A stretch of 45,842 bases of DNA, taken from contig JAMFSN010000017.1 of NCBI GenBank assembly GCA_026225295.1, forward strand, positions 1 through 45,842, written 5' to 3'. The notes under the pieces are model-generated. The model searched no databases. It was not told the DNA's origin and worked only from the letters and a program-made list of their open reading frames with translations. Numbering within the stretch: position 1 is the first letter of the stretch; the number at the start of each line of letters is the position of its first letter. Shown here piece after piece: positions 1 through 5,978 of the stretch. The translations under genes were made by a program, and so were the position numbers. Origin of the DNA: Frankia alni (GTDB lineage: Bacteria > Actinomycetota > Actinomycetes > Frankiales > Frankiaceae).

Positions 1-170
1 ACGAAGAGGCCGGCCGGCGCTTCCTCGATGACCTCGCCCGACGCGAGAAGTCGATCGAACTCGCCAAGGGCGATGTCGATGATCTCCATCTTGTCGAAGA
101 CGTGCGCCGAGTAGCGGTACTCGAAGCCGTACGTACGGCCTGGAGACCGGCCGATAACGGCCGTCGGCAC
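1..170 (-). CDS. Partial small protein, DUF4258-like (C-terminus beyond left edge)
   Basis: This reading frame runs off the left edge, so only about 56 N-terminal residues are visible. The GTG start at 170 is preceded by GGAGG four bases upstream (175-179 on the plus strand). Third codon positions are G or C in nearly every codon, clearly more than in the overlapping plus-strand frame, so I take the minus strand as coding. The stretch YSAHVFDKM, then GEVIEEAP about 25 residues on, resembles DUF4258, a small RelE-like fold often found in toxin-antitoxin loci and mobile elements. The family call is tentative because the C-terminal half is missing. It diverges from the small-gene operon that starts near 310. 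Confidence 0.45.
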   Translation of the reverse strand, partial: MPTAVIGRSPGRTYGFEYRYSAHVFDKMEIIDIALGEFDRLLASGEVIEEAPAGLF

Positions 171-300
171 GGCGCCTCCGGTGGACAACAGGTGCAGAGT
201 GATTGCCCGGTGACCGTAAGCCGGCACCGTTCCTACCCGACCGTCCCTGTGTCCCCATCGTCGACCTGTCGCCCGCCGTGGCGGCGCGGACCCGCCGCGA

Positions 301-340
301 CGTGGCGACGTGGCGACGTGGCGACGTGGCGACGTGGCGA
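301..340 (+). repeat. Five tandem copies of an 8-bp unit
   Basis: The unit CGTGGCGA is repeated five times without error. Because 8 is not a multiple of 3, each gain or loss of a unit changes the reading frame. The tract lies at the 5' end of the first plus-strand small gene (ending 501). With four units, the open frame beginning at TTG 203 would join that gene's frame; with the present five it does not. Confidence 0.9.
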
Positions 341-501
341 CGTTCGGCGAGACCTACGCCCGGATCCACGTCATCAACTGCGCCCGGTCCCTCGACGACG
401 CACTGACGGCCGGCGACCTGGTCGAGGGCGGGATCATCCTCGCCCCGCTACGCGAGACCGTTCGCGCCCTGCCCGCCGACCCCGGGTCGGTGTCCGAGTG
501 A
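310..501 (+). CDS. Small hypothetical protein, first gene of the mobile-element-like operon
   Basis: The frame encodes at most 63 residues from GTG 310; GTG 334 would remove a repeat-encoded N-terminus and is equally possible. Coding character (high GC3) is clear only after about position 340, where residues such as YARIHVINCARSLDDAL appear. The upstream end is an 8-bp tandem repeat, so the true start is uncertain and the gene may be length-variable. The stop codon overlaps the GTG of the next gene by 4 nt (GTGA at 498), the coupling used throughout this operon. I do not recognise the family. It may be a truncated or frame-shifted form of a longer protein that begins at TTG 203. Confidence 0.4.
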   Translation: MATWRRGDVATFGETYARIHVINCARSLDDALTAGDLVEGGIILAPLRETVRALPADPGSVSE

Positions 502-650
502 CCGGCGACCCGCTCGACGTCGAGCTCGGGCAGCAGGAGGCGGGGCGAGAGTTGTTGTTACTGGCTAACGAACACCACCTTGCCGGGGTCGACCTCACCG
601 TCGACGAACGGGCCGAGCTGCAGCGCATCCGGAAGGCGCGGCGGTCATGA
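498..650 (+). CDS. Small hypothetical protein (50 aa)
   Basis: This is a 50-residue acidic-then-basic protein starting at GTG 498. The start overlaps the previous stop by 4 nt, and its own stop overlaps the ATG of the next gene by 4 nt (ATGA at 647), so translation is probably coupled. Predicted helices (LGQQEAGRELLLLANEHH and DERAELQRIRKARR) make it look like a small helical accessory protein. No family is recognised. Codon use is high-GC3 like its neighbours. Its size and packing resemble the short genes of actinomycete integrative elements; that assignment is inference. Confidence 0.5.
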   Translation: MTGDPLDVELGQQEAGRELLLLANEHHLAGVDLTVDERAELQRIRKARRS

Positions 651-916
651 CGGTCGCCCGCCATCCCGATCTCTCAAATCCGAACCATGGTTCGGATTTG
701 CCACCGTCGTGGCGCACGCTGGCCGTCCTGGCGCAGTTGCCCGCCGGTGAGATCCCGACCCGCATCAAGGCCCACGAGATCACGCCGCGTACGTCCCGGT
801 GGCACCGGTGGGTCCTGGTCGTCGCCGTTCTGGTCGGGATGGCCGGTGGGACGGCGGTCGCGGTGCCGCTCGGCCATGCGGTCGCCGTCGCCCAGCACGA
901 GCGGCCCGGCCGGTGA
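647..916 (+). CDS. Small single-pass membrane protein (89 aa)
   Basis: The protein has a soluble N-terminal part of about 50 residues, a basic segment (TPRTSRWHR), and one hydrophobic helix (roughly residues 53-80, WVLVVAVLVGMAGG and onward), then a short basic tail. It probably sits in the cytoplasmic membrane with its N-terminus inside. ATG 647 overlaps the upstream stop by 4 nt and its stop overlaps GTG 913 by 4 nt. A perfect 26-bp palindrome (675-700) lies inside its coding sequence, encoding residues around SNPNHGSDL. No family is recognised. Confidence 0.55.
   Translation: MTVARHPDLSNPNHGSDLPPSWRTLAVLAQLPAGEIPTRIKAHEITPRTSRWHRWVLVVAVLVGMAGGTAVAVPLGHAVAVAQHERPGR
675..700. repeat. Perfect 26-bp palindrome inside a small gene
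   Basis: The left arm CAAATCCGAACCA is followed directly by its exact reverse complement, giving 13-bp arms with no spacer. It is visibly richer in A/T than its surroundings. It could form a hairpin in RNA or serve as a dimeric protein-binding or recombination site. It lies 28 nt after the start of the membrane-protein gene. Confidence 0.95.
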
Positions 917-1107
917 GCGCCTCGAACGAGCGCCGCGTCCGGATCGCCGCGCAGCTCGGTTTCCTGGTCGCCCGGGTCTGCACCCCGCCGGGGACGACGG
1001 ACCCGTACCCGGGGGTTCCGGCGCTGTCCGATGACGGGGTCGACGTGCTCGAGGCGATCGTCGCCGAGCTGGTCGAGCAGTTCGGCCCGCCGCGGCGCCG
1101 GCCGTGA
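913..1107 (+). CDS. Small hypothetical protein (64 aa)
   Basis: The GTG start at 913 overlaps the stop of the membrane-protein gene by 4 nt, and the stop overlaps GTG 1104 by 4 nt. The product has a basic N-terminal helix (SNERRVRIAAQLGFLVARV), a Pro/Gly-rich middle with YPGVPALSDDG, and an acidic helix near the end (VDVLEAIVAELVEQF). No family is recognised. Placement in a run of five coupled small genes suggests one regulated unit of an accessory element. Confidence 0.55.
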   Translation: MSASNERRVRIAAQLGFLVARVCTPPGTTDPYPGVPALSDDGVDVLEAIVAELVEQFGPPRRRP

Positions 1108-1286
1108 CCGGGGTCGAGGTCGAGGTCGTGCGCGGGAAACTCCCCGCCGGGGTCGGGGTGCAAGGGGCGCGGTTCGACGATGGCCACGTCATCGTGGTCG
1201 TGGACCGCCGGGTGGTGCGTGGCCGGCGGGCCGAGCAGCTGGCAGTGGCCCGGCTCGTCGCCGCCCTCGGCGGCCGACCAAGTTGA
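1104..1286 (+). CDS. Small hypothetical protein (60 aa), last gene of the operon
   Basis: It starts at GTG 1104, overlapping the previous stop by 4 nt. The predicted chain alternates beta-like segments (VEVEVVRGKL, HVIVVVDRRVV) with a C-terminal helix (RAEQLAVARLVAAL), the look of a compact alpha/beta domain. No catalytic motif is visible and no family is recognised. It converges on the minus-strand pair that ends at 1327, about 40 nt away. Confidence 0.5.
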   Translation: MTGVEVEVVRGKLPAGVGVQGARFDDGHVIVVVDRRVVRGRRAEQLAVARLVAALGGRPS

Positions 1287-1326
1287 CCTTGGTCTCGGAA
1301 CGCGAGATGAGGCCCGGTGAACCCGC

Positions 1327-1563
1327 TCACGGCTCGACGATGGGGACGGTGGCGAACACCAGCGCCACCGTCGTCCGGCGCGGATCATCCGTCGTCAGGA
1401 AATAGTCGATGAGCACAGCGGGCCCGGGGATCTCGCGGGCGACGGTCTCGGCGAACGCGGCGGCTGAAGCGCCCCGGCGGACCTCGACCTCGACCTCGGC
1501 GCCCAGACGCGAGACGACGATCGGCGCGGGGGCATCCTCGGGCCCGGGGCCGGTGGCCCTCAT
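1327..1563 (-). CDS. Small hypothetical protein (78 aa)
   Basis: The gene starts at ATG 1563, and the ATGA at 1560-1563 also contains the stop of the upstream gene, so the two are translationally coupled. The protein has beta-rich stretches (APIVVSRLGAEVEVEVRRG) and a C-terminal part with IDYFLTTDDPRRTTVALVF. No known domain is recognised. High GC3 in this frame and the tight coupling support it as real. With its partner it forms a minus-strand operon facing the plus-strand small genes. Confidence 0.5.
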   Translation of the reverse strand: MRATGPGPEDAPAPIVVSRLGAEVEVEVRRGASAAAFAETVAREIPGPAVLIDYFLTTDDPRRTTVALVFATVPIVEP

Positions 1564-1793
1564 CGGGCCGGGGCGACGTCGAGCCGGACCTGATCCGGGT
1601 TCAGGTTGAAACTGTGGGCGGCGAGGATCGCCCGCCCCGCGACCTCAGCACCGTGCGCGTCGGGCGCGGCGATCGGCAACGTGATGATCGGACAGTCCGA
1701 GAGACGGCCGAGCAGGGCCACCCACCAGCGCCGGGGCGGTCCCGTCGGTTCGGGCCGCAGATGCGTCGGTGGTGCCTGAGAAGATGGCGACAC
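1560..1793 (-). CDS. Small hypothetical protein (77 aa)
   Basis: GTG 1793 is preceded by GGAGG with 8 nt spacing (plus-strand 1802-1806), which fixes the start. The N-terminal third is Pro-rich (APPTHLRPEPTGPPRR), followed by WWVALLGRLSDC and a region containing AHGAEVAGRAILAAHSFNLNPDQV. The end overlaps the next gene by 4 nt. No family is recognised. It is divergent from the HTH gene at 1940, and the shared spacer carries a palindrome that could be the operator for both. Confidence 0.55.
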   Translation of the reverse strand: MSPSSQAPPTHLRPEPTGPPRRWWVALLGRLSDCPIITLPIAAPDAHGAEVAGRAILAAHSFNLNPDQVRLDVAPAR

Positions 1794-1893
1794 GGTTGCG
1801 ACCTCCAGCGGGGTCGTGCCGAGGCCCCGATCTGGCGTTACCGCGCCGGCCGGGGCCGTCCTTATGTAGGTGGTGGGGACGGTACACGCGGAC

Positions 1894-1907
1894 TATCGGG
1901 TCCGATA
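1894..1907. promoter_or_regulatory. Inverted repeat between divergent accessory genes
   Basis: TATCGG and CCGATA form an inverted repeat with a 2-bp spacer. Just downstream, ATATAGC occurs twice (around 1904 and 1919). The spacer (1794-1939) is AT-richer than the flanking DNA and separates the minus-strand pair from the HTH gene, so this is a reasonable operator candidate for the HTH protein. Confidence 0.45.
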
Positions 1908-1939
1908 TAGCGAACCCCATATAGCTGACGATCCAGTCT

Positions 1940-2137
1940 GTGGCCCTGGTGTCGATCGGCGATCTCCGCAGGATGTTCGGCGGGGTCGGCGCCGCACGCG
2001 CGGACCAGCTCACGCGCCGGCCAGGGTTCCCCGAACCGGTCGCCACCCTGCCCTCTGGTCGGATCTGGGATGAGGACCAGGTCGCCGAGTGGATCAAGAA
2101 GAACAGGCCCACCCAGCGGGACGCCGACGAGTCCTGA
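1940..2137 (+). CDS. AlpA/MerR-like helix-turn-helix DNA-binding protein
   Basis: This 65-residue protein has the layout of phage-type AlpA/excisionase-like regulators: an N-terminal helix pair (VSIGDLRRMFGG, then ARADQLTRRPGFPEPV) and the terminal motif GRIWDEDQVAEWIKKN, which matches the usual wing and last helix (gR.W....V..W). Such proteins bind DNA and control integrase or transfer genes in integrative elements. GTG 1940 is the likely start; an in-frame GTG lies three codons later. The upstream inverted repeat may be its own operator. No integrase is present in the window; it may lie off the left edge or be absent. Confidence 0.65.
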   Translation: MALVSIGDLRRMFGGVGAARADQLTRRPGFPEPVATLPSGRIWDEDQVAEWIKKNRPTQRDADES

Positions 2138-2439
2138 CGGGTACGAGGCCGGCCCCGGGGCCCGAGCTGTACGCCGGGGGTCGGCCTCGCCGGTCGCCGG
2201 CCACCCACGGGGCCGCCGACCGTCCGGCGCTGCCTGTCCGGGACGACGAGGCCGCGCCGAAGCTGGGGTGCCTACAGGGATGGCTGCACGAGGCCCGTCC
2301 CGTCGATGCGGCAGATCGCGGACGGGTAGCGGCCGGCGACCAGGGCGAGGTACTGATACACCTGGGCCCTCGAGGCCAACGGACTGAGTGCGGACTGAGA
2401 CACCCGAAAAAGCCGCTGACCAGGACCGGAGCACTCCGT
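2138..2439. other. Gap between accessory region and ychF
   Basis: About 300 bases without a convincing gene. A 43-codon minus-strand frame (2272-2403, GTG start, high GC3, including AQVYQYLALVAGRYPSA) is the only coding-like stretch; it lacks a Shine-Dalgarno sequence and may be a gene remnant at the element boundary. No tRNA or direct-repeat attachment site was found. Confidence 0.4.
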
Positions 2440-3516
2440 CTACACGTTGAAGCGGAACTCCACGACGTCGCCGTCGGCCATGACGTAGTCCTTGCCTTCG
2501 ATGCGAAGCTTGCCGGCCGCCCGGGCCGCGGCCATCGAGCCGGCCGTCATCAGATCGTCGAAGGAGACGACTTCGGCCTTGATGAAGCCCCGCTGGAAGT
2601 CGGTGTGGATCACGCCGGCCGCTTCCGGCGCCGTCGCACCCCGGGTGATCGTCCAGGCCCGTGATTCCTTCGGGCCAGCGGTCAGGAACGTCTGCAAGCC
2701 CAGGGTGTGGAACCCGATGCGGGCCAGTTGGGCGAGACCGCTCTCGGACTGGCCGAGCGAGGCCAGCAGCTCGGCCGCGTCCTCGTCGGGCAGCTCGGCC
2801 AGCTCGGCCTCGATCTTGGCGCACAGCACGATGGCGTCCGAGGGAGCAGCCAGCGCGGTCAGTTCCTTGTGCCGGACCTCGTCGGCCAGCCCGTCCTCGT
2901 CCACGTTGAACACATAGAGGAATGGTTTCGCGGTGAGCAGGAAGAGCTCGCGCAGCGCCTCGCGGTCGATCTTGGGTTCGGCCGACAGCGGGCGACCGGT
3001 GTCGAGCACCGCCCGCGCCGCCTGCATCGCGTCGAGCAGCCCCTGCTTGGAGCGGTCGAGCCGGACTTCCTTCTCCAGCTTCGGCAGGCGGGCGTCGATC
3101 GTGGCGAGGTCGGCGAGCACCAGCTCGGTGTTGATGGTGGCGATGTCGTCCGCCGGGTCGACCCGCCCCTCGACGTGCACCACGTCCGGGTCCGAGAAGA
3201 CCCGCACGACCTGGCAGATCGCGTCTGACTCGCGGATCGTGGCCAGGAACCGGTTACCCAGCCCCTGCCCCTCCGAGGCGCCCCGGACCAGCCCGGCGAT
3301 GTCCACGAAACTGACGGTCGCGGGCACCATACGGACGCTGTGGAACAGCTCGGTCAACCGACCCAGCCGGGCGTCCGGAACCCCCACGACCCCGACGTTC
3401 GGGTCGATCGTGGCGAACGGATAGTTCGCCGCCAACACGTCGTTGTGGGTCAGCGCATTGAAGAGGGTGGATTTGCCGACGTTGGGCAGTCCCACGATGC
3501 CGATGGTCAAGCCCAT
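2440..3516 (-). CDS. ychF: Redox-regulated ATPase/GTPase YchF (Obg family)
   Basis: YchF is a universally conserved cytosolic P-loop NTPase that binds ribosomes and, in characterised homologues, prefers ATP over GTP. The P-loop GLPNVGKS lies at residues 8-15, DIAG follows near residue 70, and the G4 position reads NVDE rather than NKxD, the feature linked to ATP preference. The C-terminal third, with RGATAPEAAGVIHTDFQRGF, is the TGS domain. The 358-residue length is normal. ATG 3516 gives the typical N-terminus MGLTIGIVG; the frame stays open upstream but lacks family similarity. A TAGACT hexamer lies 8 nt before the ATG, so the mRNA is probably nearly leaderless. It is divergent from rmuC. 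Confidence 0.97.
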   Translation of the reverse strand: MGLTIGIVGLPNVGKSTLFNALTHNDVLAANYPFATIDPNVGVVGVPDARLGRLTELFHSVRMVPATVSFVDIAGLVRGASEGQGLGNRFLATIRESDAICQVVRVFSDPDVVHVEGRVDPADDIATINTELVLADLATIDARLPKLEKEVRLDRSKQGLLDAMQAARAVLDTGRPLSAEPKIDREALRELFLLTAKPFLYVFNVDEDGLADEVRHKELTALAAPSDAIVLCAKIEAELAELPDEDAAELLASLGQSESGLAQLARIGFHTLGLQTFLTAGPKESRAWTITRGATAPEAAGVIHTDFQRGFIKAEVVSFDDLMTAGSMAAARAAGKLRIEGKDYVMADGDVVEFRFNV

Positions 3517-3621
3517 GAACGACAAGTCTACGGGCGGGAAGCCGGTGATCGCGCAGCCGGGCGCACCCGGCCGCACGGCGGCCGCCGAGAACTGTCGGAG
3601 CCCCGTGATTGCCTGTGGACC

Positions 3622-5025
3622 ATGGACTCGACCACCGTTCTCCTCCTCGTCATCGGCCTCGCGCTGGGCGCGGCCGGAGGCGTCGCCGCCGCCCGGCGGG
3701 CGAACGAGCCACGCCTGCGGGCGCTGGTGGGCGAACGCGACGCCGCCCGGCGCGCGGCGGAAACGGCGGTGGAGCGGGCCAACCTCAGCGAAGCCGACGC
3801 GGCCGGCCTGCGTACGGCGCTCGACTACGAGAAGCGGGCCGCCGGCGACCGGGTCGCGCTGGTGGAGCGCAGCCAGGACGCGCTCAACGACTCGTTCCGG
3901 GCGCTGTCCGCCGACGCGCTGGAAGGCGCGAGCCGGCGGTTCCTCGAGCTGGCCGAGGCGCGGATGCGCGAGGCGGGCGCCCACTCCGCCGGCGAGCTGG
4001 ACGCGCGGCGCGAAGCGATCGCCGGGATCGTCGGGCCGCTCCATGAGGCCCTCGGCCGCATGGAGTCCCGCCTGCGGGAGATGGAAGGGGCCCGCGGCGA
4101 AGCCCACGCTTCTCTGCTGGAACAGGTCCGCGCCTCCCGGGAGGCCTCGGACGCGTTGCGCGGCGAGACCGCTTCGCTGGTCACGGCGCTGCGGCGACCG
4201 CAGGCGCGGGGGGCCTGGGGCGAGATGCACCTGCGCCGGGTGGTCGAGATCTCGGGGATGGTCGACCGGTGCGACTTCACCGAACAGGCCTCGGTCACGG
4301 GCGTCGACGGCACCCAACGGCCGGACCTGGTGGTCCACCTGGCCGGCGGCAAGAACGTCGTGGTCGACGCGAAGGTGCCGCTGGCCGCCTTCCTGGACGC
4401 CCATGAAGCGACCGATGACGAGGTCCGCCGGCAGCGGCTGGCCGCCCACGCCCGTCACCTGCGGGTGCACGTCGACCAGCTTTCGTCGAAGGCCTACTGG
4501 CGGCGATGGGAACCGACCCCGGAATTCGTGGTCCTGTTCGTCCCCGCCGAAGCGTTCCTGGCCCCGGCGCTCGACGTCGATCCGACACTGTTGGAACACG
4601 CCGCGACCCGGAAGGTGGTGATCGCCACTCCCACCACCTTGATCGCCCTGCTGCGCACCGTCGCCTACGCCTGGACCCAGGATGTGCTGACCGACCGGAC
4701 CCGGGAGGTGTTCGAACTGGGCCGCGACCTCTACGCCCGGCTGGGCACGATGGGTGAGCACGTCGACCGGCTCGGGCGTTCCCTGGGCCGAGCGGTGACC
4801 GACTACAACGCGACGGTCGGTTCCCTGGAGAGTCGGGTGCTGGTCCCGGCCCGTCGCCTGGCGGCCATGAAGGTCGTCGAGACGGAACTGCCCTCGCCCG
4901 CGACGATCGAGAGCGGGGTACGCCCGGTCGCCTCGCCGGAACTGTTCACCGACCAGCCCGATCGCCCGGCCCCGGACGATCGCCCGATCGACTTCCCCTC
5001 GCCGCCGGCGGCGGTGTCCGGGTGA
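3622..5025 (+). CDS. rmuC: RmuC family DNA recombination protein
   Basis: RmuC proteins are membrane-anchored proteins with a restriction-endonuclease-like core, linked genetically to limiting DNA inversions; the precise activity is not established. The 467-residue product has an N-terminal transmembrane helix (VLLLVIGLALGAAGGVAAA, residues 5-25), a long coiled coil rich in Ala, Arg and Glu (about 30-190), then the conserved core starting near 195 with GAWGEMHLRRVVEISGM and including DLVVHL, VVVDAKVPL and VIATPTTLIALLRTVAYAW. A Pro-rich tail ends the protein. ATG 3622 is chosen because it places the membrane helix at the very N-terminus. It has its own promoter region, divergent from ychF. 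Confidence 0.93.
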   Translation: MDSTTVLLLVIGLALGAAGGVAAARRANEPRLRALVGERDAARRAAETAVERANLSEADAAGLRTALDYEKRAAGDRVALVERSQDALNDSFRALSADALEGASRRFLELAEARMREAGAHSAGELDARREAIAGIVGPLHEALGRMESRLREMEGARGEAHASLLEQVRASREASDALRGETASLVTALRRPQARGAWGEMHLRRVVEISGMVDRCDFTEQASVTGVDGTQRPDLVVHLAGGKNVVVDAKVPLAAFLDAHEATDDEVRRQRLAAHARHLRVHVDQLSSKAYWRRWEPTPEFVVLFVPAEAFLAPALDVDPTLLEHAATRKVVIATPTTLIALLRTVAYAWTQDVLTDRTREVFELGRDLYARLGTMGEHVDRLGRSLGRAVTDYNATVGSLESRVLVPARRLAAMKVVETELPSPATIESGVRPVASPELFTDQPDRPAPDDRPIDFPSPPAAVSG

Positions 5026-5031
5026 GAACCA

Positions 5032-5070
5032 CCCGGTCGTTTCATGACCCGCCCGGTCGTTTCATGACCC
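5032..5070 (+). repeat. Two direct copies of a 19-bp sequence
   Basis: Two copies of CCCGGTCGTTTCATGACCC (5032-5050 and 5052-5070) are separated by one base, so the repeat period is 20 bp, or about two DNA turns. They sit between the rmuC stop and the DUF6542 promoter. The spacing suits a regulator binding the same DNA face, but no binding protein can be assigned. Confidence 0.85.
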
Positions 5071-5160
5071 AAGGTACGGATCGGTTCGCTCACCGTAGGA
5101 ACCGGGCCGCCGTTCCCTGGCCGTAACCGTTGCGTTGCCGCGCTGCCGCGCGCGGCGCTG

Positions 5161-5166
5161 TACCGT
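5161..5166 (+). promoter_or_regulatory. -10 element TACCGT, leaderless start of the DUF6542 gene
   Basis: TACCGT lies 7 nt before GTG 5174 and there is no Shine-Dalgarno sequence, so transcription probably begins at the start codon. Confidence 0.6.
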
Positions 5167-5173
5167 CCCCTGC

Positions 5174-5743
5174 GTGAGGTCGCCGCAGTATCGGGACTCG
5201 GCGGAGCCGTCGGACTGGTCCGACCGGTCCGACGCCGGGAACCCGCGACGCCAGACGCAGCGCGAACGCGCTGCTCCGCCGCCGACCGTGGTCGCCGGCA
5301 GCGGACGCGGGCTCACCGTGCTGGGCGCCGCGCTCATCGCTCTGGTCACCGGATTTATCGGCGCGATCTTCGACTCGGTGGCGTTCGGGCACCTAGGTGT
5401 GCTTTTCGGCATCGGTTTCGGGATCGGTTGCCTGATCGCGGTCGGCCGGGTCCACAATGACGATCTCCTCGCCGTCGTCGTCATGCCACCCCTGATCTAC
5501 GCGGTGATCACGATCCTGATCGGCCTGTTTCACCCCTCCGGCGGCGGTGACGGTGCGGGCCTCAAGAACAAAGTCATCGACGTCGGGTCGGAGCTGATCC
5601 TGCGCGCCCCCGTCCTGATCGTGGCGATGGTCATCGTGATCGTCGTCGCCGCGGTGCGTGGTCGCCGGGTTCGGGCGGCCCGGCAGGAACGCGAACGGGC
5701 CCTCGCCGCAGCCGGTTCCCGCGGGCGCCGTCCCACCGCCTGA
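5174..5743 (+). CDS. DUF6542 integral membrane protein
   Basis: The 189-residue protein has a polar N-terminus of about 45 residues followed by four hydrophobic segments: GLTVLGAALIALVTGFIGA, LGVLFGIGFGIGCLIAVG, LLAVVVMPPLIYAVITILIG and APVLIVAMVIVIVVAAV, then a basic tail. This matches actinobacterial DUF6542 proteins, whose function is unknown. The family commonly lies between ychF and ispH, as here. GTG 5174 is preferred because of the TACCGT hexamer 7 nt upstream; an in-frame upstream start at 5135 would add a Cys/Arg-rich stretch unlike the family. It is monocistronic by spacing. Confidence 0.75.
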   Translation: MRSPQYRDSAEPSDWSDRSDAGNPRRQTQRERAAPPPTVVAGSGRGLTVLGAALIALVTGFIGAIFDSVAFGHLGVLFGIGFGIGCLIAVGRVHNDDLLAVVVMPPLIYAVITILIGLFHPSGGGDGAGLKNKVIDVGSELILRAPVLIVAMVIVIVVAAVRGRRVRAARQERERALAAAGSRGRRPTA

Positions 5744-5848
5744 ACAACGCCCGCACCCAGAACGAGGGCTCAGCCGCGCCCGCTCCACCCATTTCTCCCC
5801 CTCGGTACCCATTACCTGACCCGCTGATGTCACCCAGAGTTTTTGGGG

Positions 5849-5879
5849 TTGCACTCTTCGTGACTGTCAGTGCTACGGT
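5849..5879 (+). promoter_or_regulatory. Promoter of the NodB-like gene and its leader RNA
   Basis: A TTGCAC hexamer (5849-5854) and TACGGT (5874-5879) are 19 bp apart. Transcription would start near 5886, immediately before the folded leader. The -10 match is good; the -35 spacing is slightly long. Confidence 0.5.
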
Positions 5880-5887
5880 GAGTAGGT

Positions 5888-5956
5888 ACCCCGGAGTCGT
5901 CCCGGGAAGTCTGGGCGTGACCCCGCCCGGCAGCGACGGGACGCGGTAGTCCGGGT
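5888..5956 (+). ncRNA. Structured 5' leader RNA, candidate riboswitch-like element
   Basis: Three nested helices can be drawn by eye. P1 pairs 5888-5895 with 5950-5956 (one bulged C). P2 pairs CGTCCCG (5898-5904) with CGGGACG (5937-5943). P3 pairs CTGGGCG (5911-5917) with CGCCCGG (5924-5930) and is closed by a 6-nt loop TGACCC. P2 and P3 are separated by a purine-rich internal loop, GGAAGT facing CAGCGA. The element sits between the predicted transcription start (about 5886) and the Shine-Dalgarno GAAGG before ATG 5979. I compared it mentally with ydaO, cobalamin and GEMM riboswitches and could not make any of them fit. Confidence 0.55.
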
Positions 5957-5978
5957 CGGCCCACGGTTGAAGGCCCCC

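Noticed and set aside
102-650. A 182-codon plus-strand frame across the 8-bp repeats
   Set aside because: Before 300 its third-position GC is lower than that of the antisense frame, and after 498 only its last 50 codons are coding-like, with their own coupled GTG start.
2440-4761. A 773-codon minus-strand frame reading through ychF
   Set aside because: Only the part below 3516 matches YchF. The upstream part is antisense to rmuC and has no family similarity; ATG 3516 gives the standard N-terminus.
5888-5956. Assignment of the folded leader to the c-di-AMP, cobalamin or c-di-GMP riboswitch classes
   Set aside because: The conserved single-stranded blocks of those classes are not present in the right order, so I left it unclassified.
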